A stretch of DNA of 64,000 bases from positions 434,001-498,000 of the forward strand of contig NZ_JAATJI010000001.1 of the NCBI RefSeq assembly GCF_011927825.1. Direction: 5' to 3'. The stretch comes from Polymorphobacter fuscus. Its GTDB lineage: Bacteria > Pseudomonadota > Alphaproteobacteria > Sphingomonadales > Sphingomonadaceae. This document shows positions 19,041 to 27,969 of the stretch, one piece after another; positions within the stretch are counted from its first letter, which is position 1, and every line of letters begins with the position of its first letter. Made by a program: the position numbers and the translations under genes. The notes below the pieces were generated by a model. The model worked only from the letters and a program-made list of their open reading frames with translations. It was not told the origin of the DNA and did no database searches.

Positions 19041-21239
19041 ATGGATTCGCGCACGACAGCCTTCGCAACGACCCGGAACCGCCCGTCCCAGACCGGCGTC
19101 AGTGACCGATATATCAATCGGGAACTGTCCTGGCTCGCCTTCAACGACCGCGTGCTGGAGGAGGCGGAAAACCGTGCCCATCCGCTGCTCGAACGGCTGC
19201 GTTTCCTGTCGATTTCCGGCAACAATCTCGACGAATTCTACATGGTTCGCGTCGCCGGGCTGCGCGGCCAGGTGCGGGCCGGTATCGAAACGCTTAGCCC
19301 GGAAGGCATGACACCGGCGCAGCAGCTCGCCGCCATCGCCACCCGCGCCGATCGCCTGATGGAGGCCCAGCAGCGCGTCTGGGATGTGCTCGTTGGCGAA
19401 CTCAAGGCGGCGGCCTTCGAGGTCATCACCGCGGACAATCTGGCCGCCGGGGAGCGGCAGTGGCTGGAGAAGCATTTTCTTGAACAGATTTTCCCGGTGC
19501 TGACGCCGCAGGCGATCGACCCGGCGCACCCCTTTCCGTTCATCCCCAACAAGGGATTTTCGCTGATCCTCGAGCTGCGCCGCAAGTCCGATGAAGAACT
19601 GCTGCGCGCGCTGTTGATGCTGCCGTCGATGTTGCCGCGCTTTATCCGGCTGCCGGGCACGGCGATCCGCTTCATCAGTCTTGAAAACACCATCCGGGCC
19701 TTTTTCAGCCAGTTGTTTCCCGGCTACAGCCTGATCGGTGACGGCGCCTTTCGCGTCATCCGCGATTCGGATATCGAGGTCGAGGAAGAGGCGGAAGACC
19801 TTGTCCGCTTCTACCAGACCGCGCTGAAGCGCCGCCGCCGCGGCGAGGTCATCCGGCTCAAGATCGAGGCTTCGACGCCGCCCGGCCTGCACCGTCTGGT
19901 CCAGCAGGCGCTGGGAGTCGGCGAGCGCGACACCACGGTGGTGACCGGCGTCCTTGGCGTCGCCGACCTGGCGTTGCTGGTCGAGGAAGATCGCCCCGAC
20001 CTCAAGTTCGAACCCTATACGCCGCGCTTCCCCGAACGAATCCGCGAACATGGCGGCGATTGCTTCGCGGCGATCCGCGCCAAGGACCTGGTTGTCCATC
20101 ACCCCTATGAAAGCTTCGAGGTGGTGCTGGCGTTTCTGAAGCAGGCGGCCGCCGATCCCGATGTCATCGCCATAAAGCAGACGCTGTACCGCGCGGGCAA
20201 GAATTCGCCCATTGTCCGCACGCTCATCGACGCTGCCGAAGCCGGCAAGTCGGTCACCGCGGTGGTCGAGCTGAAGGCGCGCTTCGACGAGGAGCAGAAC
20301 CTGTTCTGGGCGTCGGCGCTGGAACGGGCCGGCGTCCAGGTCGTCTATGGCTTTGTCGAGTGGAAGACCCACGCCAAGCTGTCGATGGTGGTACGGCGCG
20401 AAGGTGGCGCCATCCGCACCTATGTGCATTTCGGGACAGGCAATTACCATCCCGTGACCGCACGCATCTATACCGATCTGTCGTTCTTCACGGCCGATCC
20501 GGTTCTGGCGCGCGACGCGGCCCAGGTGCTGAATTACATCACGGGCTATGTCCAGCCGACCCGGCTGGCAAAGCTCGGCATGGCGCCGCTGACCATGCGC
20601 GCCATGCTCTATTCGCTCATCGACGGCGAGATCGCCAACGCCCGGGCCGGCAAGCCCGCGGCGATCTGGGTCAAGCTCAACAGCCTCGTCGACCCGGGCA
20701 TTATCGAAAAACTGTACGACGCCAGCGCCGCGGGGGTGGAGATCGAGCTGATCATTCGCGGCATCTGCTGCCTGCGACCCGGCGTGCCCGGCTTGAGCGA
20801 GACGATCAAGGTCCGCTCGGTCGTGGGCCGGTTCCTCGAGCACAGCCGCATCTTCGCCTGCGGCAACGGGCATGAACTGCCGTCTGCCCATGCCCGTCTC
20901 TATATCTCCTCGGCTGACTGGATGCCGCGCAACCTCGACCGCCGGGTGGAGGTGATGGTGCCGATCGAAAATCCGACCGTCCATGCCCAGGTGCTCGACC
21001 AGGTGATGGTGGCCAATCTGAAGGACACCGAGCAGAGCTGGGAATTGGGCGCCGATGGCACGTACACGCGGCTGCCGGCCGACGACACGCCGTTCAATCT
21101 TCACCGCTATTTCATGACCAATCCCTCGCTGTCCGGACGCGGCGCCGCGCTCAAGGGGTCGGCGGGAGTCCCGCATCTGATGCTGGACCAGGAAGACGAC
21201 GACCTCGACGATGCCAGTGATGCGGCGGGGCTTGCATAA
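19041..21239 (+). CDS. ppk1: Polyphosphate kinase 1
   Basis: PPK1 makes long-chain polyphosphate from ATP reversibly. The 732 residues span the four domains. The phosphorylated histidine is His444 in KTHAKLSMV and the second essential one is His601 in RFLEHSRIF, matching His435 and His592 of E. coli. [13 protein letters not shown] opens the N domain and [14 protein letters not shown] closes the catalytic part. An acidic tail ([12 protein letters not shown]) follows. The exopolyphosphatase gene begins 47 bases downstream, so synthesis and breakdown are co-transcribed. Confidence 0.97.
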   Translation: MDSRTTAFATTRNRPSQTGVSDRYINRELSWLAFNDRVLEEAENRAHPLLERLRFLSISGNNLDEFYMVRVAGLRGQVRAGIETLSPEGMTPAQQLAAIATRADRLMEAQQRVWDVLVGELKAAAFEVITADNLAAGERQWLEKHFLEQIFPVLTPQAIDPAHPFPFIPNKGFSLILELRRKSDEELLRALLMLPSMLPRFIRLPGTAIRFISLENTIRAFFSQLFPGYSLIGDGAFRVIRDSDIEVEEEAEDLVRFYQTALKRRRRGEVIRLKIEASTPPGLHRLVQQALGVGERDTTVVTGVLGVADLALLVEEDRPDLKFEPYTPRFPERIREHGGDCFAAIRAKDLVVHHPYESFEVVLAFLKQAAADPDVIAIKQTLYRAGKNSPIVRTLIDAAEAGKSVTAVVELKARFDEEQNLFWASALERAGVQVVYGFVEWKTHAKLSMVVRREGGAIRTYVHFGTGNYHPVTARIYTDLSFFTADPVLARDAAQVLNYITGYVQPTRLAKLGMAPLTMRAMLYSLIDGEIANARAGKPAAIWVKLNSLVDPGIIEKLYDASAAGVEIELIIRGICCLRPGVPGLSETIKVRSVVGRFLEHSRIFACGNGHELPSAHARLYISSADWMPRNLDRRVEVMVPIENPTVHAQVLDQVMVANLKDTEQSWELGADGTYTRLPADDTPFNLHRYFMTNPSLSGRGAALKGSAGVPHLMLDQEDDDLDDASDAAGLA

Positions 21240-21286
21240 CAGCCGCTTTGCGTGTCTTCGGCGCTGCACAATGGATCGAGGGCCCG

Positions 21287-22804
21287 GTGGCATTAGACGC
21301 AAACGACGCTGACGTGGCGGCAGGCGGCTTGATCGCGATCATCGATATCGGGTCGAACTCGGTGCGGCTCGTGGTCTACCAGGGGCTGACGCGCATCCCG
21401 GCGACCTTGTTCAACGAAAAGGTCATGGCGGGGCTGGGGCGGGGCCTGGCTGCCAATGGCCGGCTCGGCAAGGGCGCCATGGACACAGCCGTCGCTGCGC
21501 TCGCCCGCTTCGCCGCGCTGACGCGCGCGATGTCGGTAACGACGCTGCAGGTCGTCGCCACAGCAGCGGTCCGCGAGGCGGCGAACGCCGACGAGTTCAT
21601 CGATCGCGTCGAACGTGAAACCGGCCTGACGATCGAAACCATCAGTGGCGAGGCCGAAGCGCGCGGCGCTGCCTTCGGCGTCATTTCAGGGATCCCGCAC
21701 GCCGATGGCGTGGTCGGCGATCTCGGCGGGGGCAGCCTTGAGCTCATCCGCGTCGCCGGCGGCGAAGCGCTCGATCGCATCTCGCTGCCAATCGGTTCGT
21801 TGCGGCTCGATGCCGTGCGCAAACGCGATCGCCGCGCGCTGGCGCCCTTCATCCGCAAGGCATTGGCAACCGTCGAATGGGCTGCCGAAGGGCGCGGCCG
21901 GCCATTCTATATGGTCGGCGGGTCATGGCGGGCGCTCGCCCAGATCCATATCCATTACAGCGATCACCCGCTGCCGATCGTCCACCAGTATGAAATGCCG
22001 GTGGCGGCCGCAAGCTCTCTGGTACGCAGCCTGACCCAGGTCGACCTGGCGACGCTGAAGACCGTTCCCAACCTGTCGACGGCGCGATTGCCGTCGCTGC
22101 CGGGGGCTGCGATGCTGCTCGCCGCGACGGTCAAGCGACTGGGCAGTTCCAGCGTCATCGCCTCTGGTTTCGGTCTGCGCGAAGGCCTGCTTTATGGCCA
22201 GCTTGGCGCCCGTGAACAGCGGCTCGACCCGCTTGTCACCGCCGCCCGCAGCGAAGGTATGCGGCAGGGGCGCTTCCCCGAACATGGCGACATGCTGTTC
22301 GCCTGGATGGACGGGCTTTTCGGTCCGGCGGGTGAGAACGGGGCCGAGCCGGCGGGGGATCGTCGCCTGCGGCTGGCGGCCTGTTTGCTGTCGGACATTG
22401 CCTGGCGCGCACATCCCGATTTTCGGCCGGAGCGCGGTGTCGACACGGCGCTGCACGGCAATTGGGTGGCGATCACGGCCGCCGAGCGCGCAGCACTGGC
22501 GACAGCGCTGCACTTCTGCTTCGGCGGCGCCAATGACGCGCCGGTGCTCGCCCTCCTCGGCCGGCTGGCGCCACCGGCGTTGCTGGCGCGCGCCCGCGCC
22601 TGGGGGCTGGCGCTGCGGCTCGGACAGCGGCTGACCGGCGGTACCGCCAGCGCGCTGTCCGCGAGCCGGCTCGACCGGGTCGACAATGCCGTGGTGCTGC
22701 GCCTGGCGCCGACACTTGCGGCAATCGCCGGCGAAACCGTCACCCGCCGGTTGAAGCTGCTCGGCAATGCGTTGGGGCTCGAGCCCAAGGTGCTGATCGG
22801 CTGA
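21287..22804 (+). CDS. ppx: Exopolyphosphatase / guanosine pentaphosphate phosphohydrolase family
   Basis: Ppx removes terminal phosphates from polyphosphate, and some members also hydrolyse pppGpp. The ASKHA phosphate-1 motif DIGSNSVRLVVY (about 20-31) and the second GDLGGGSLELI (about 145-155) are clear; an HD-like helical domain follows from about 310. The start I prefer is GTG at 21287 because GAGGG lies seven bases upstream; a TTG at 21248 would add 13 residues. About 505 residues long. Paired with ppk1 just before it. Confidence 0.92.
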   Translation: MALDANDADVAAGGLIAIIDIGSNSVRLVVYQGLTRIPATLFNEKVMAGLGRGLAANGRLGKGAMDTAVAALARFAALTRAMSVTTLQVVATAAVREAANADEFIDRVERETGLTIETISGEAEARGAAFGVISGIPHADGVVGDLGGGSLELIRVAGGEALDRISLPIGSLRLDAVRKRDRRALAPFIRKALATVEWAAEGRGRPFYMVGGSWRALAQIHIHYSDHPLPIVHQYEMPVAAASSLVRSLTQVDLATLKTVPNLSTARLPSLPGAAMLLAATVKRLGSSSVIASGFGLREGLLYGQLGAREQRLDPLVTAARSEGMRQGRFPEHGDMLFAWMDGLFGPAGENGAEPAGDRRLRLAACLLSDIAWRAHPDFRPERGVDTALHGNWVAITAAERAALATALHFCFGGANDAPVLALLGRLAPPALLARARAWGLALRLGQRLTGGTASALSASRLDRVDNAVVLRLAPTLAAIAGETVTRRLKLLGNALGLEPKVLIG

Positions 22805-22831
22805 CAGCGCCGGCGGGTCGAGAAGCGGCTC

Positions 22832-23998
22832 TCAATCGGCGACGCGTGTCATCGTCAGCTTGCCGTCCTTGACGACAAATCCCAGCCGCCCTTCGACAAG
22901 GGCCAGCGCATCGTCGCCGAACAGGCCGCGGCGCCAGCTTTGCAGCACAGGCAGCCCGTCGCGCACCCCGGCAGCCAGCGCATCGAGATCGTCACCGCGA
23001 ACGATCAACTTGGGCGCCACGCCGGTCTCCTTGGACCGGATCTTGAGCAGCAGCTTCAAAAGGTCGGCGATCAGCGCGCCCTCGCTCGACAGGCCGGGGC
23101 GCTGCGCCTCGCGCGCCGGCATCTCGTCGGCGGGGAGGGGACCGGCATCCTGCAGGCAGCGCATCAGCCGATCACCGATCGCGTTCGCTGCCCAGGCTGC
23201 CGAAAGGCCGCGCACCTTGGCGAGATCGGCCTGCGATCGCGGCGGGCTGCCGGCAAGGTCCCCCAGCGTCTCGTCCTTGATGATGCGGCCGCGCGGCACA
23301 TCCTTGTCCTGCGCCTCCAGTTCGCGCCAGCGCGCCAGCGCCTTCAGCCGGCCGAGAACCTCGGGCTTGCGGCTCGGCAGGCGAAGCCGGGTCCAGGCCT
23401 TGTCGGGATCGTTGGCATAGGTGGCGGGGTCGCAGGCGCGCGCCATTTCCTCGTCCAGCCAGGCGCCCCGGCCGGTGCGCCGCAGCTTGTCGACCATCTT
23501 GGGAAACAAGGTCGCCAGATGGGTGACATCGCCGATGGCATAATCGAGCTGGCGATCGTTGAGCGGCCGTCGCGCCCAATCCGTGAACCTCGCGCCCTTG
23601 TCGATCTGCACACCCGAATAGGCAGCGACAAGGTTGGTATAGCCGATCTGTTCACCAAGCCCGAGCGCCATGGCGGCAATCTGCGTGTCGAACAGCGGCG
23701 CCGGGGTCTTGCCGGTCAGGTTGTAGATGATTTCCAGATCCTGGCCGCCGGCGTGAAAGACCTTCAGCACCTCGTCCTCGACCAGCAGCTTGAGCAGCGG
23801 TGTCAGGTCGATACCATCTGCCTTGGGGTCGATCGCGGCGGCTTCGGTCGGGCTGGCGACCTGCACCAGGCACAGGTCGGGATAATAGGTGCTTTCGCGC
23901 ATGAATTCGGTGTCGACCGTAACGAAGTCGGCTTCGGCCAGGCGGGCGCAAAGCGCGGCCAGGGTTTCGGTGTCGGTGATCAGCGGATGAATCAGCAT
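22832..23998 (-). CDS. rnd: Ribonuclease D
   Basis: 3'-5' exoribonuclease used in tRNA 3' maturation. The DEDD catalytic residues are visible: VDTEFMRE (Exo I), HAGGQDLEII (Exo II), and QLDYAIGDVTHL (Exo III). The HRDC region starts near residue 205 (RLKALARWRELEAQDKDVPRGRI). The 388-residue protein starts at ATG 23998 (MLIHPLITDTETL); the longer frame up to 24079 has no rationale. It converges with ppx (27-base gap) and is divergent from aspS across a large inverted repeat. Confidence 0.93.
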   Translation of the reverse strand: MLIHPLITDTETLAALCARLAEADFVTVDTEFMRESTYYPDLCLVQVASPTEAAAIDPKADGIDLTPLLKLLVEDEVLKVFHAGGQDLEIIYNLTGKTPAPLFDTQIAAMALGLGEQIGYTNLVAAYSGVQIDKGARFTDWARRPLNDRQLDYAIGDVTHLATLFPKMVDKLRRTGRGAWLDEEMARACDPATYANDPDKAWTRLRLPSRKPEVLGRLKALARWRELEAQDKDVPRGRIIKDETLGDLAGSPPRSQADLAKVRGLSAAWAANAIGDRLMRCLQDAGPLPADEMPAREAQRPGLSSEGALIADLLKLLLKIRSKETGVAPKLIVRGDDLDALAAGVRDGLPVLQSWRRGLFGDDALALVEGRLGFVVKDGKLTMTRVAD

Positions 23999-24081
23999 GA
24001 CGCGGCATAGCGCAGGCGCGCATGCTTGACAAAGGCCGGGCAGCAGTGTGTCACGCCCCAGCAAACACCCTTGTCCCAAAT

Positions 24082-24154
24082 CCGCTCATGCCGAGCGAAG
24101 TCGCGGGACGCGCCGGCTGTCGGGGCGTCCCGCGACTTTGCTCGGGATCAGCGG
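24082..24154. repeat. Large imperfect inverted repeat (REP/BIME-like) upstream of aspS
   Basis: Arms of 30 bases (24082-24111 and 24125-24154) match at 27 positions around a 13-base loop. The core is GAAGTCGCGGGACGC against GCGTCCCGCGACTTT. Similar dispersed palindromes with CATG-CGAG-type cores are common in sphingomonads. It lies between the divergent rnd and aspS genes and ends about 30 bases before the aspS ATG, so it may also fold in the aspS leader RNA. No second copy occurs in the window. Confidence 0.7.
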
Positions 24155-24186
24155 GGCAGGACCATTTCGACCGGAAGACAGCAACG

Positions 24187-25968
24187 ATGCACGCCTATCG
24201 CACCCATAATTGCGGCGCCCTGCGCGCCCACGACGCCGGTTCGTCCGTTCGGCTGTCGGGTTGGATCCACCGCAAGCGCGACCATGGCGGTGTGCTGTTC
24301 ATCGATCTTCGCGACCATTTCGGCCTGACCCAGATCGTCGTCGGGCCGGGGTCGCCGGCCTTCGAAACGCTCGATCGTGCCCGGCTCGAATCGGTCGTCA
24401 CGATCACCGGCGATGCCGTTGCGCGCGAAGGCGGGGCAGTGAACGCCAATCTGGCAACCGGCGACATCGAGGTTCGAGCCCAGACGGTGACCATCCAGTC
24501 GGCGGCGACGGAGCTGCCGCTGCCGGTCGCAGGCGACGCCGAATACCCTGAAGACATCCGCCTGAAGTACCGTTTTCTCGATCTGCGCCGCGAGCGGCTG
24601 CATGCCAACATGATGCTTCGATCGAACGTCATCGCTTCGCTGCGGCGCCGCATGATCGACCAGGGTTTCACCGAATTCCAGACCCCGATCCTGACCGCAA
24701 GCAGCCCCGAGGGCGCGCGTGACTATCTGGTGCCCAGCCGCGTCCACCCGGGAAAATTCTATGCGCTGCCGCAGGCGCCGCAGATGTTCAAGCAGCTGCT
24801 GATGGTGGCGGGCTTCGACCGCTATTTCCAGATCGCGCCGTGCTTTCGCGACGAGGACGCGCGCGCCGATCGCTCGCCCGGTGAATTCTACCAGCTCGAT
24901 TTCGAAATGAGTTTCGTCACGCAAGACGATGTTTTTGCAGCGATCGAGCCCGTGCTGGCCGGCGTGTTCGAGGAAAACGCCGGCTTTGGCGGGCGCACGC
25001 CCTGGGCAGTGACGCAAGGGGCCTTCCCGCGCATTCCCTATGCGGAATCGATGCTGAAGTACGGCAACGACAAGCCCGATTTGCGCAATCCGCTCGTCAT
25101 CCAGGACGTGACCGAACATTTCCGCGGTTCCGGCTTCGGCCTGTTCGCCAAGATGGTCGAAGCCGGCAATGTGGTGCGTGCCATCCCGTCGCCGGGCACG
25201 GCCGAGAAGAGCCGCAAGTTCTTCGATGACATGAACGACTGGGCCCGCGCCGAAGGCTATGCCGGGCTCGGCTATGTCACCCGCAAGGGCGGGGAATTCG
25301 GCGGTCCCATCGCCAAGAACCATGGCGAGGCCGGCATCCAGGCGGTCTACGACCAACTCGGGCTGGGCCCGGACGACGGCTGTTTCTTCGCGGCCGGCAA
25401 GGAGCCGCAGGCGGCAAAGCTCGCCGGCCTGGCGCGCACACGGGTCGGGCAGGAACTGGGGCTGATCGAGCAGAATGTCTTCAAATTCTGCTGGATCGTC
25501 GATTTTCCGATGTTCGAATATGATGAGGACGCCAAGAAGATCGACTTCAGCCACAACCCATTCTCGATGCCGCAGGGCGAGCTCGAGGCGCTGGAGACAC
25601 AGGACCCGCTGACCATCAAGGCCTATCAGTACGATATCGTCTGCAATGGCGTCGAACTGTCGTCGGGTGCCATTCGGAACCACCGGCCGGAAATCATGTA
25701 CAAGGCATTCGAGATCGCCGGCTATAGCGCTGCCGATGTCGACGCCAATTTTTCGGGAATGATCAATGCCTTCAAGTTCGGGGCACCGCCACATGGCGGG
25801 TCGGCACCGGGGGTCGATCGCATGGTCATGCTGATTGCCGATGAGCCGAACATTCGCGAAGTCGTTGTTTTCCCGATGAACCAGAAGGCCGAAGATCTGA
25901 TGATGAACGCGCCGGCGCCGGCGACGATGAAGCAGCTGCGCGAACTTCACATCCGCACGGTCGATTGA
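24187..25968 (+). CDS. aspS: Aspartyl-tRNA synthetase
   Basis: Class II synthetase charging tRNA-Asp. The 593 residues have the bacterial layout: an OB-fold anticodon domain (1 to about 110, [21 protein letters not shown]), motif 1 around [23 protein letters not shown], motif 2 [19 protein letters not shown], the GAD insert domain, and motif 3 [13 protein letters not shown]. Length is normal. The start is the ATG at 24187 ([13 protein letters not shown]), the usual N-terminus. ppk2 begins only four bases after the stop, so they are likely one transcript. Confidence 0.97.
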   Translation: MHAYRTHNCGALRAHDAGSSVRLSGWIHRKRDHGGVLFIDLRDHFGLTQIVVGPGSPAFETLDRARLESVVTITGDAVAREGGAVNANLATGDIEVRAQTVTIQSAATELPLPVAGDAEYPEDIRLKYRFLDLRRERLHANMMLRSNVIASLRRRMIDQGFTEFQTPILTASSPEGARDYLVPSRVHPGKFYALPQAPQMFKQLLMVAGFDRYFQIAPCFRDEDARADRSPGEFYQLDFEMSFVTQDDVFAAIEPVLAGVFEENAGFGGRTPWAVTQGAFPRIPYAESMLKYGNDKPDLRNPLVIQDVTEHFRGSGFGLFAKMVEAGNVVRAIPSPGTAEKSRKFFDDMNDWARAEGYAGLGYVTRKGGEFGGPIAKNHGEAGIQAVYDQLGLGPDDGCFFAAGKEPQAAKLAGLARTRVGQELGLIEQNVFKFCWIVDFPMFEYDEDAKKIDFSHNPFSMPQGELEALETQDPLTIKAYQYDIVCNGVELSSGAIRNHRPEIMYKAFEIAGYSAADVDANFSGMINAFKFGAPPHGGSAPGVDRMVMLIADEPNIREVVVFPMNQKAEDLMMNAPAPATMKQLRELHIRTVD

Positions 25969-25972
25969 GGCA

Positions 25973-26782
25973 ATGGCAAAGGACCCGGGCACGATCGACC
26001 TTGCCGATTTCGAGGCAGACCTCGATCTCGACACCGAAACCTATGAAACCCGCCTGACCGCGCTCCAGCATCAGATGGAGCTGATCCAGGCGGCGTATAT
26101 CAACCAGGGCCTGAAGGCCGTCATCGCGCTCGAAGGCTGGGACGCCGCGGGCAAGGGTGGTCTGATCACCCGGCTCGTCGGCTCGCTCGATCACCGCTAC
26201 ACCCATGTCTGGTCGATCGGTGCGCCGACAAAGCCGGAGGCCGATCATCATTTCCTCTGGCGGTTCTGGCAACGCCTGCCGGGCCGGCGCGAAATCGCCG
26301 TTTTCGATCGCACCTGGTATGGCAGGGTGCTCGTCGAACGCGTCGACAAGCTGACGCCCAAGGCGGACTGGCAGCGCGCCTATGACGAGATCAATGCCTT
26401 CGAGGCGCTGCATATCGCCGACGGCGCGCGCTTCGTGAAGCTGTTCCTCCACATCAGCCAGGATGAGCAGGACAAAAGGCTGAAGGAACGGATTGAAACG
26501 CCGTGGAAGCGGTGGAAGACCGGGCCGGAAGATTATCACAACCGCGCCAACCGCGACGCGTATCTCAAAGCCTATCACGACATGTTCGAGCGTACATCGA
26601 CCCCGGACGCGCCGTGGACGGTGATTGCTGCCAACGACAAGAAATCGGCCCGGATCAAGAGCATCGAGACGGTCGTTGCGGTCCTTTCGAAGGACATCGA
26701 CCTTGATTACCCGCCGGCCGACCCGGCGCTCGTTGCCACGGCCGAGGCGGCGTTGAACCGGACGATCGATATCGGCAATTAA
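25973..26782 (+). CDS. ppk2: Polyphosphate kinase 2 family protein
   Basis: PPK2 enzymes use polyphosphate to phosphorylate nucleotides (GDP/ADP or AMP, depending on class). This 269-residue, single-domain protein has the P-loop LEGWDAAGKGG (about 53-63), the Walker B/lid motif FDRTWYGRVL (about 111-120, Asp112), and WKRWKTGPEDY in the lid. Length suits a single-domain class I or III member; the nucleotide used cannot be fixed by eye. It follows aspS by four bases and completes a local ppk1-ppx-ppk2 set. Confidence 0.93.
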   Translation: MAKDPGTIDLADFEADLDLDTETYETRLTALQHQMELIQAAYINQGLKAVIALEGWDAAGKGGLITRLVGSLDHRYTHVWSIGAPTKPEADHHFLWRFWQRLPGRREIAVFDRTWYGRVLVERVDKLTPKADWQRAYDEINAFEALHIADGARFVKLFLHISQDEQDKRLKERIETPWKRWKTGPEDYHNRANRDAYLKAYHDMFERTSTPDAPWTVIAANDKKSARIKSIETVVAVLSKDIDLDYPPADPALVATAEAALNRTIDIGN

Positions 26783-26798
26783 GCCAGGGGAGCAGGCG

Positions 26799-27839
26799 AT
26801 GGTGACAGCGACCGAACTTCAGGTGCGACGGACGGCACTTGCCGACATCAGCGTTGTCGAGCGCAATCTGGACGCCGGCCCCGGCCAGTTGCTGGTGCAT
26901 GTCGACCATTTCGCCCTGACCGCCAACAACATGACCTATGCCGCGCATGGCGTTGACATGGGCTATTGGTCATTTTTCCCGGCGTCCGACGGATATGGTA
27001 TCGTGCCGGTATGGGGCTTTGCCAGTGTCGTCGAAAGCCAGGTCGAAGGCATTGCAGTCGGCGCGCGCTTTTACGGCTATTGGCCCATGGCGAGCCATGC
27101 CGTGGTCACCCCGACGCGCATCGGACCCCGCGGTTTTGTCGACGGCGCACCGCATCGCCAGTCCTTGCCCGCTGTCTACAACCATTATGTGCCGGCCAGC
27201 CCCGACTGGGGGTCGGAGGCTCTGCAGGCGCTGTTCCGGCCGCTCTACACCACCTCTTTCGTGCTCGATGCGCTGCTTTCGGAATCGCCCGCGGCGACAC
27301 TGATCCTCACCTCCGCCTCGTCGAAAACGGCGCTGGGCCTTGCCCAGGCGGCGCGCGGGCGGCAACGCGTCATCGGCGTCACGGCCGCCGCCAATATCGG
27401 CTTTGTCGAATCGACCGGCTATTACGACCAGGTCATGGCCTATGACGCCTTGGCTGAAACCCTGCCGGACGGGCCAGTGGCGCTGGTGGATTTTTCCGGC
27501 AACGGCGCCGTTCGCCACGCCCTCCACACCGCGCTTGGCGATCATCTGATCGAGAGCCTCATCGTCGGCGACACGCATTGGGCCGCCGCCAATAGCGAAA
27601 CCTTGCCGGGGGTGACCCCGAAACTGTTCTTTGCGCCCTCGGTCATCGCCGACCGCGTGGCGACCTGGGGGCCGGAAGGCTTCGAGCAGCGGCTATTTGC
27701 GGCCTGGACGCGTTTCATGGCGACGACTGGCTGGCTGCAGATCGTGGAAGCGAGCGGCGCGACGGCCGCGGCGGGGCAATGGCAAGCCCTTGCAGACGGT
27801 TGCATCGACCCGGCCGCTGGCTTTGTCGTCGGGGTTTAG
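26799..27839 (+). CDS. DUF2855 family protein
   Basis: The 346 residues match the DUF2855 family: an N-terminal part like the quinone-oxidoreductase GroES-like domain (LVHVDHFALTANNMTYAAHG, then VGARFYGYWPMASH) and a C-terminal Rossmann-like half (LILTSASSKTALGLA, GVTAAANIGFVESTGYYDQVMAYDAL). It resembles an MDR-type dehydrogenase in outline, but the catalytic zinc ligands are not evident. AGGGGAG precedes the ATG. It follows ppk2 by 16 bases and may be its co-transcribed partner. Substrate unknown. Confidence 0.75.
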   Translation: MVTATELQVRRTALADISVVERNLDAGPGQLLVHVDHFALTANNMTYAAHGVDMGYWSFFPASDGYGIVPVWGFASVVESQVEGIAVGARFYGYWPMASHAVVTPTRIGPRGFVDGAPHRQSLPAVYNHYVPASPDWGSEALQALFRPLYTTSFVLDALLSESPAATLILTSASSKTALGLAQAARGRQRVIGVTAAANIGFVESTGYYDQVMAYDALAETLPDGPVALVDFSGNGAVRHALHTALGDHLIESLIVGDTHWAAANSETLPGVTPKLFFAPSVIADRVATWGPEGFEQRLFAAWTRFMATTGWLQIVEASGATAAAGQWQALADGCIDPAAGFVVGV

Positions 27840-27969
27840 TCCCTTCGAATTTGTGTCAAATGTGCAACAAATTCAATCAAATCAATCCCTAAAGCGCGAT
27901 TGCGTGTCAGGCCGTCTCCCCCTAGACATGGGGTAACAAAAAAGCGTCACGCTTTGGGGGAGGCATATT
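27840..27969 (+). promoter_or_regulatory. AT-rich leader of the MFS gene with a small hairpin
   Basis: The 130-base gap is clearly richer in A/T than its neighbours. AAAGCG-TCA-CGCTTT (27941-27955) is a perfect 6-bp inverted repeat directly abutting the GGGGGAGG Shine-Dalgarno (27956-27963). A second small repeat CCCC-N7-GGGG is at 27919-27933. Pairing could hide or present the ribosome-binding site. Confidence 0.4.

Noticed and set aside
18939..21302. A 787-codon minus-strand frame over ppk1
   Set aside because: Fully antisense to a conserved PPK1 with both catalytic histidines; no homologous character.
24148..26034. A 628-codon minus-strand frame over aspS
   Set aside because: Antisense shadow of a conserved synthetase.
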